From: CAVRTJ01 sp964507185
GTDB taxonomy: Bacteria; Acidobacteriota; UBA4820; DSQY01
Direction of reading: 5' to 3'
Length of the DNA stretch: 56,709 nt
Assembly (NCBI GenBank): GCA_964507185.1
Contig: CAZDOY010000018.1
Coordinates: forward strand, 1-56,709
Of this stretch, positions 54,982-56,709 are shown piece after piece (position 1 is the first letter of the stretch; every line of letters starts with the position of its first letter). The position numbers and the translations under genes were made by a program. The notes under the pieces are model-generated. The model ran no database searches, was not told the DNA's origin, and worked only from the letters and a program-made list of their open reading frames with translations.

Positions 54982-55431
54982 TCCATAAGTACCTGGTTTC
55001 GCTCATGCTCTTCAACTATTGCACCCAGAATTCATGCACAGACTCTCGAGGGGAGCCCCTTCCCTTTCTCGTGAGCGGAACGTTGGACGTCTTTGACACT
55101 AACCACCTTGTGGGCGAAGATCTGCGATATGCTTCCCGCCCGTACTCTACTTGACCTTGGCTCTAGCCGGTGCTAGCATCAATAACTGAAGAGTAAGAGA
55201 ATTTTGCAGAGCCCCCGCGGTAACGTTGTGAGAAGAGTCTCGCCGGGCAATGGCGCTCATTGTCTTGTCCAGAGAGATTGTTTGTGAATCGTTTGCCCTG
55301 TTCGCGATGGCTGGAGAACTTCTTGATGAGCGATGGAGTTCTCAGGTCGTAGAAAATCGTGTATTCCTGTCGGAGCAGGGTTTAAAGGGCGGTCCCACAA
55401 AGTACGCACGTTGAGGATAAGGAGTTTGCGC

Positions 55432-56250
55432 ATGGCATCGAAGGGACTGTACGCAGAACCCCCGGAAAGAATAGACCTTGATGATTGTTTCTATTATCAC
55501 ACCATGGATATTCCGGGGGTTGGTCTGGTCAAGGCGCAGTGGGATCTCAGGGGAGGAGAGGCGGCCTACCTGGGAAACTACAGCTTTCAAGGTAAGAGAG
55601 TCCTTGAAATGGGGAAGGCCAGTGGATTCCTCACCTTTTACATGGAGAGGGAGGGCGCTGAGGTTGTAGCCTACGATCTTTCAGAAAACGACGATTGGGA
55701 TGTGGTGCCTTATGCGGGGGTTGAGGCTGGTCAGGCACTGCGTGACCGGCGAAAACATATCAGGAAGTTGAACAACGGCTTCTGGCTTGCTCACAAGGCA
55801 TTGGGATCAAAATCGCGACTGGTCTACGGCAGCGTATACAACGTCCCAGAAGAAATCGGCCCGGTTGATGTGGCGACCTTCGGCAGCATCCTTCTTCATC
55901 TCCGAGATCCGTTCAAAGCGCTTGAAAACGCCGTACGTCTGACCAAAAGAACGGTCATAGTCACCGAGCCGATATCGAAATTCAAACTCTCCCGTTTTCT
56001 CAGGATTCGGCTTCCCGGAGCAAAGCTCCGTAAACTGCAGCGCCCAAAAATGGAGTTCCTTCCGGACTATAAGCGTGACTGGCCTAGGGATACGTGGTGG
56101 CGGCTGTCTCCCGAACTCGTTCGACATTTTCTGGGTGTTCTGGGTTTTGAGCAAAGCGAGCTCATATTCCACCAGCAGGTATTCCAAGGGAAGAGATCGC
56201 CTCTTTTCACAATCGTGGCGCACCGCGTAAGAGGGGCTGCAACAAGGTAG
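55432..56250 (+). CDS. Class I SAM-dependent methyltransferase (DUF1698/CmoB-like)
   Basis: A 272-aa methyltransferase. FYYHTMDIPGVGLVKAQWDLRGGEAAYLGNYSFQGKRVLEMGKASGFLTFYMEREGAEVVAYDLS contains motif I (EMGKASG) and an acidic motif II; VDVATFGSILLHLRDPFKALENAVRLTKRTVIVTEP is the later Rossmann part, and the C-terminal region (DTWWRLSPELVRHFLGVLGF) is common in sugar- or lipid-modifying methyltransferases. AAGGAG lies seven bases before the chosen ATG, so the 33-residue longer frame is not used. It is flanked by transposase remnants on both sides and appears less GC-rich than the rest, which suggests horizontal gain. Confidence 0.85.
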   Translation: MASKGLYAEPPERIDLDDCFYYHTMDIPGVGLVKAQWDLRGGEAAYLGNYSFQGKRVLEMGKASGFLTFYMEREGAEVVAYDLSENDDWDVVPYAGVEAGQALRDRRKHIRKLNNGFWLAHKALGSKSRLVYGSVYNVPEEIGPVDVATFGSILLHLRDPFKALENAVRLTKRTVIVTEPISKFKLSRFLRIRLPGAKLRKLQRPKMEFLPDYKRDWPRDTWWRLSPELVRHFLGVLGFEQSELIFHQQVFQGKRSPLFTIVAHRVRGAATR

Positions 56251-56276
56251 CAGCATCAGTTGTAATTATTAACACG

Positions 56277-56621
56277 GCCCGCAGGGGATACATTACATTC
56301 GTCATGGAAGGAATTGAGAAAAACGAATTGATGAAAAGTGTCAGGGGTGGTTTGTATCTTGGAGGCGAGGGTTTCATAGAAAAACTCAAGGATCTTCTTG
56401 AACCGAACAGGGAGCTTGACGGCGTGCCCAGGTACCGGAGACGCGCCGACAGGCCTTCTCTCTCGCGGCTCTTCAAGGGCGTGTCGAAGCTGAGCCTGGA
56501 GGAAAGGAACGTTCTTATCATCAAGGCAGTCATCGACCACGGTTACAGCCAGGCGGAGATCGCCTCTTACGTCGGCCTTCATTACTCGACCGTTAGCAGG
56601 ATCGTCAAGGGGAGAAAATGA
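56277..56621 (+). pseudogene. REP-associated tyrosine transposase (IS200-like), C-terminal fragment
   Basis: The frame reads ARRGYITFVMEGIEKNELMKSVRGGLYLGGEGFIEKL, then YRRRADRPSLSRLFKG and a helix-turn-helix GYSQAEIASYVGLHYSTVSRIVKG, as at the end of IS200-like REP-associated transposases. The catalytic Y1 domain (HUH and Tyr motifs) is missing, because the frame starts immediately after the methyltransferase stop. An ATG at 56304 could still give a 105-aa DNA-binding protein. A hairpin (CCCTGA/TCAGGG, 56637-56658) follows. Confidence 0.75.
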
Positions 56622-56709
56622 GAATCAAGAGTAAAGCCCTGACTCCTGTTTTTCAGGGGTTGGCGGCGCACAACTAAAGGTAGTGCTCCCACGCGCATTT
56701 AGCTGGGCT

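Noticed and set aside
54577..55074. 165-aa plus-strand frame near the IS remnants
   Set aside because: It has no domain, runs antisense to the ISL3-like fragment, and lacks a ribosome site.

Overview
The window is a GC-rich chromosomal segment of a Gram-negative bacterium. Outer-membrane proteins, a TolC-type efflux channel, cyclic-di-GMP proteins (HD-GYP, GGDEF, three PilZ proteins), a sigma-54 activator and an M13 peptidase fit Acidobacteriota or a deltaproteobacterium-like lineage; this placement is a guess. It looks like a draft or metagenome scaffold, because it holds two 100-N gaps. One gap (in gltX) is an unmerged contig overlap, since the same 55 bases stand on both sides. I see no rRNA, tRNA, CRISPR array or intact mobile element.

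Layout. 1-9.4 kb: histidine degradation (ftcD), a secreted HExxH protein, purC, rimI, an outer-membrane barrel, gltX, a rhodanese and an HD-GYP response regulator. 9.9-15 kb: a small Cys-rich protein behind a consensus sigma-54 promoter, then a four-gene operon of GntR regulator, DUF1648 membrane protein, alpha/beta hydrolase and a second DUF1648 protein, with a palindromic operator over its promoter. 15-21 kb: a tripartite efflux system (TolC, YIP1-family membrane protein, HlyD-type adaptor, ABC ATPase, MacB-type permease). 21-26 kb: a signalling block with two small exported or OB-fold-like proteins, an NtrC-type sigma-54 activator, a stand-alone cyclic-nucleotide-binding protein and three tandem PilZ proteins. 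26-34 kb: mtfA, a LOG-family protein, a cardiolipin-synthase-like protein, a TPR plus double retropepsin protein, an iron-sulfur A-type protein and a probable new structured RNA. 34-46 kb: methyltransferase, class II photolyase, ygfZ-like, archaeal-type proS, rlmI-like, a diguanylate cyclase, a cation/proton antiporter, a decayed aldo-keto reductase and an M13 peptidase. 46-54 kb: ankyrin protein, DUF1207 protein, purF, tex, yedK. 54-56.7 kb: remnants of IS3, ISL3 and REP-associated transposases around a methyltransferase.

The most interesting signal is a set of -24/-12 (sigma-54) promoters. Four close matches lie before the 73-aa protein, before the OB-fold/peptidoglycan-binding pair, before the iron-sulfur A-type gene, and directly after that gene. 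The last one fires into about 213 nt of intergenic DNA with a GCAA-capped hairpin, three copies of CCCCCCTCCT (like the anti-Shine-Dalgarno sequence), and an intrinsic terminator. I read this as a sigma-54-dependent C-rich regulatory RNA. A second theme is a family of short repeated 'words' shared among at least five intergenic regions.
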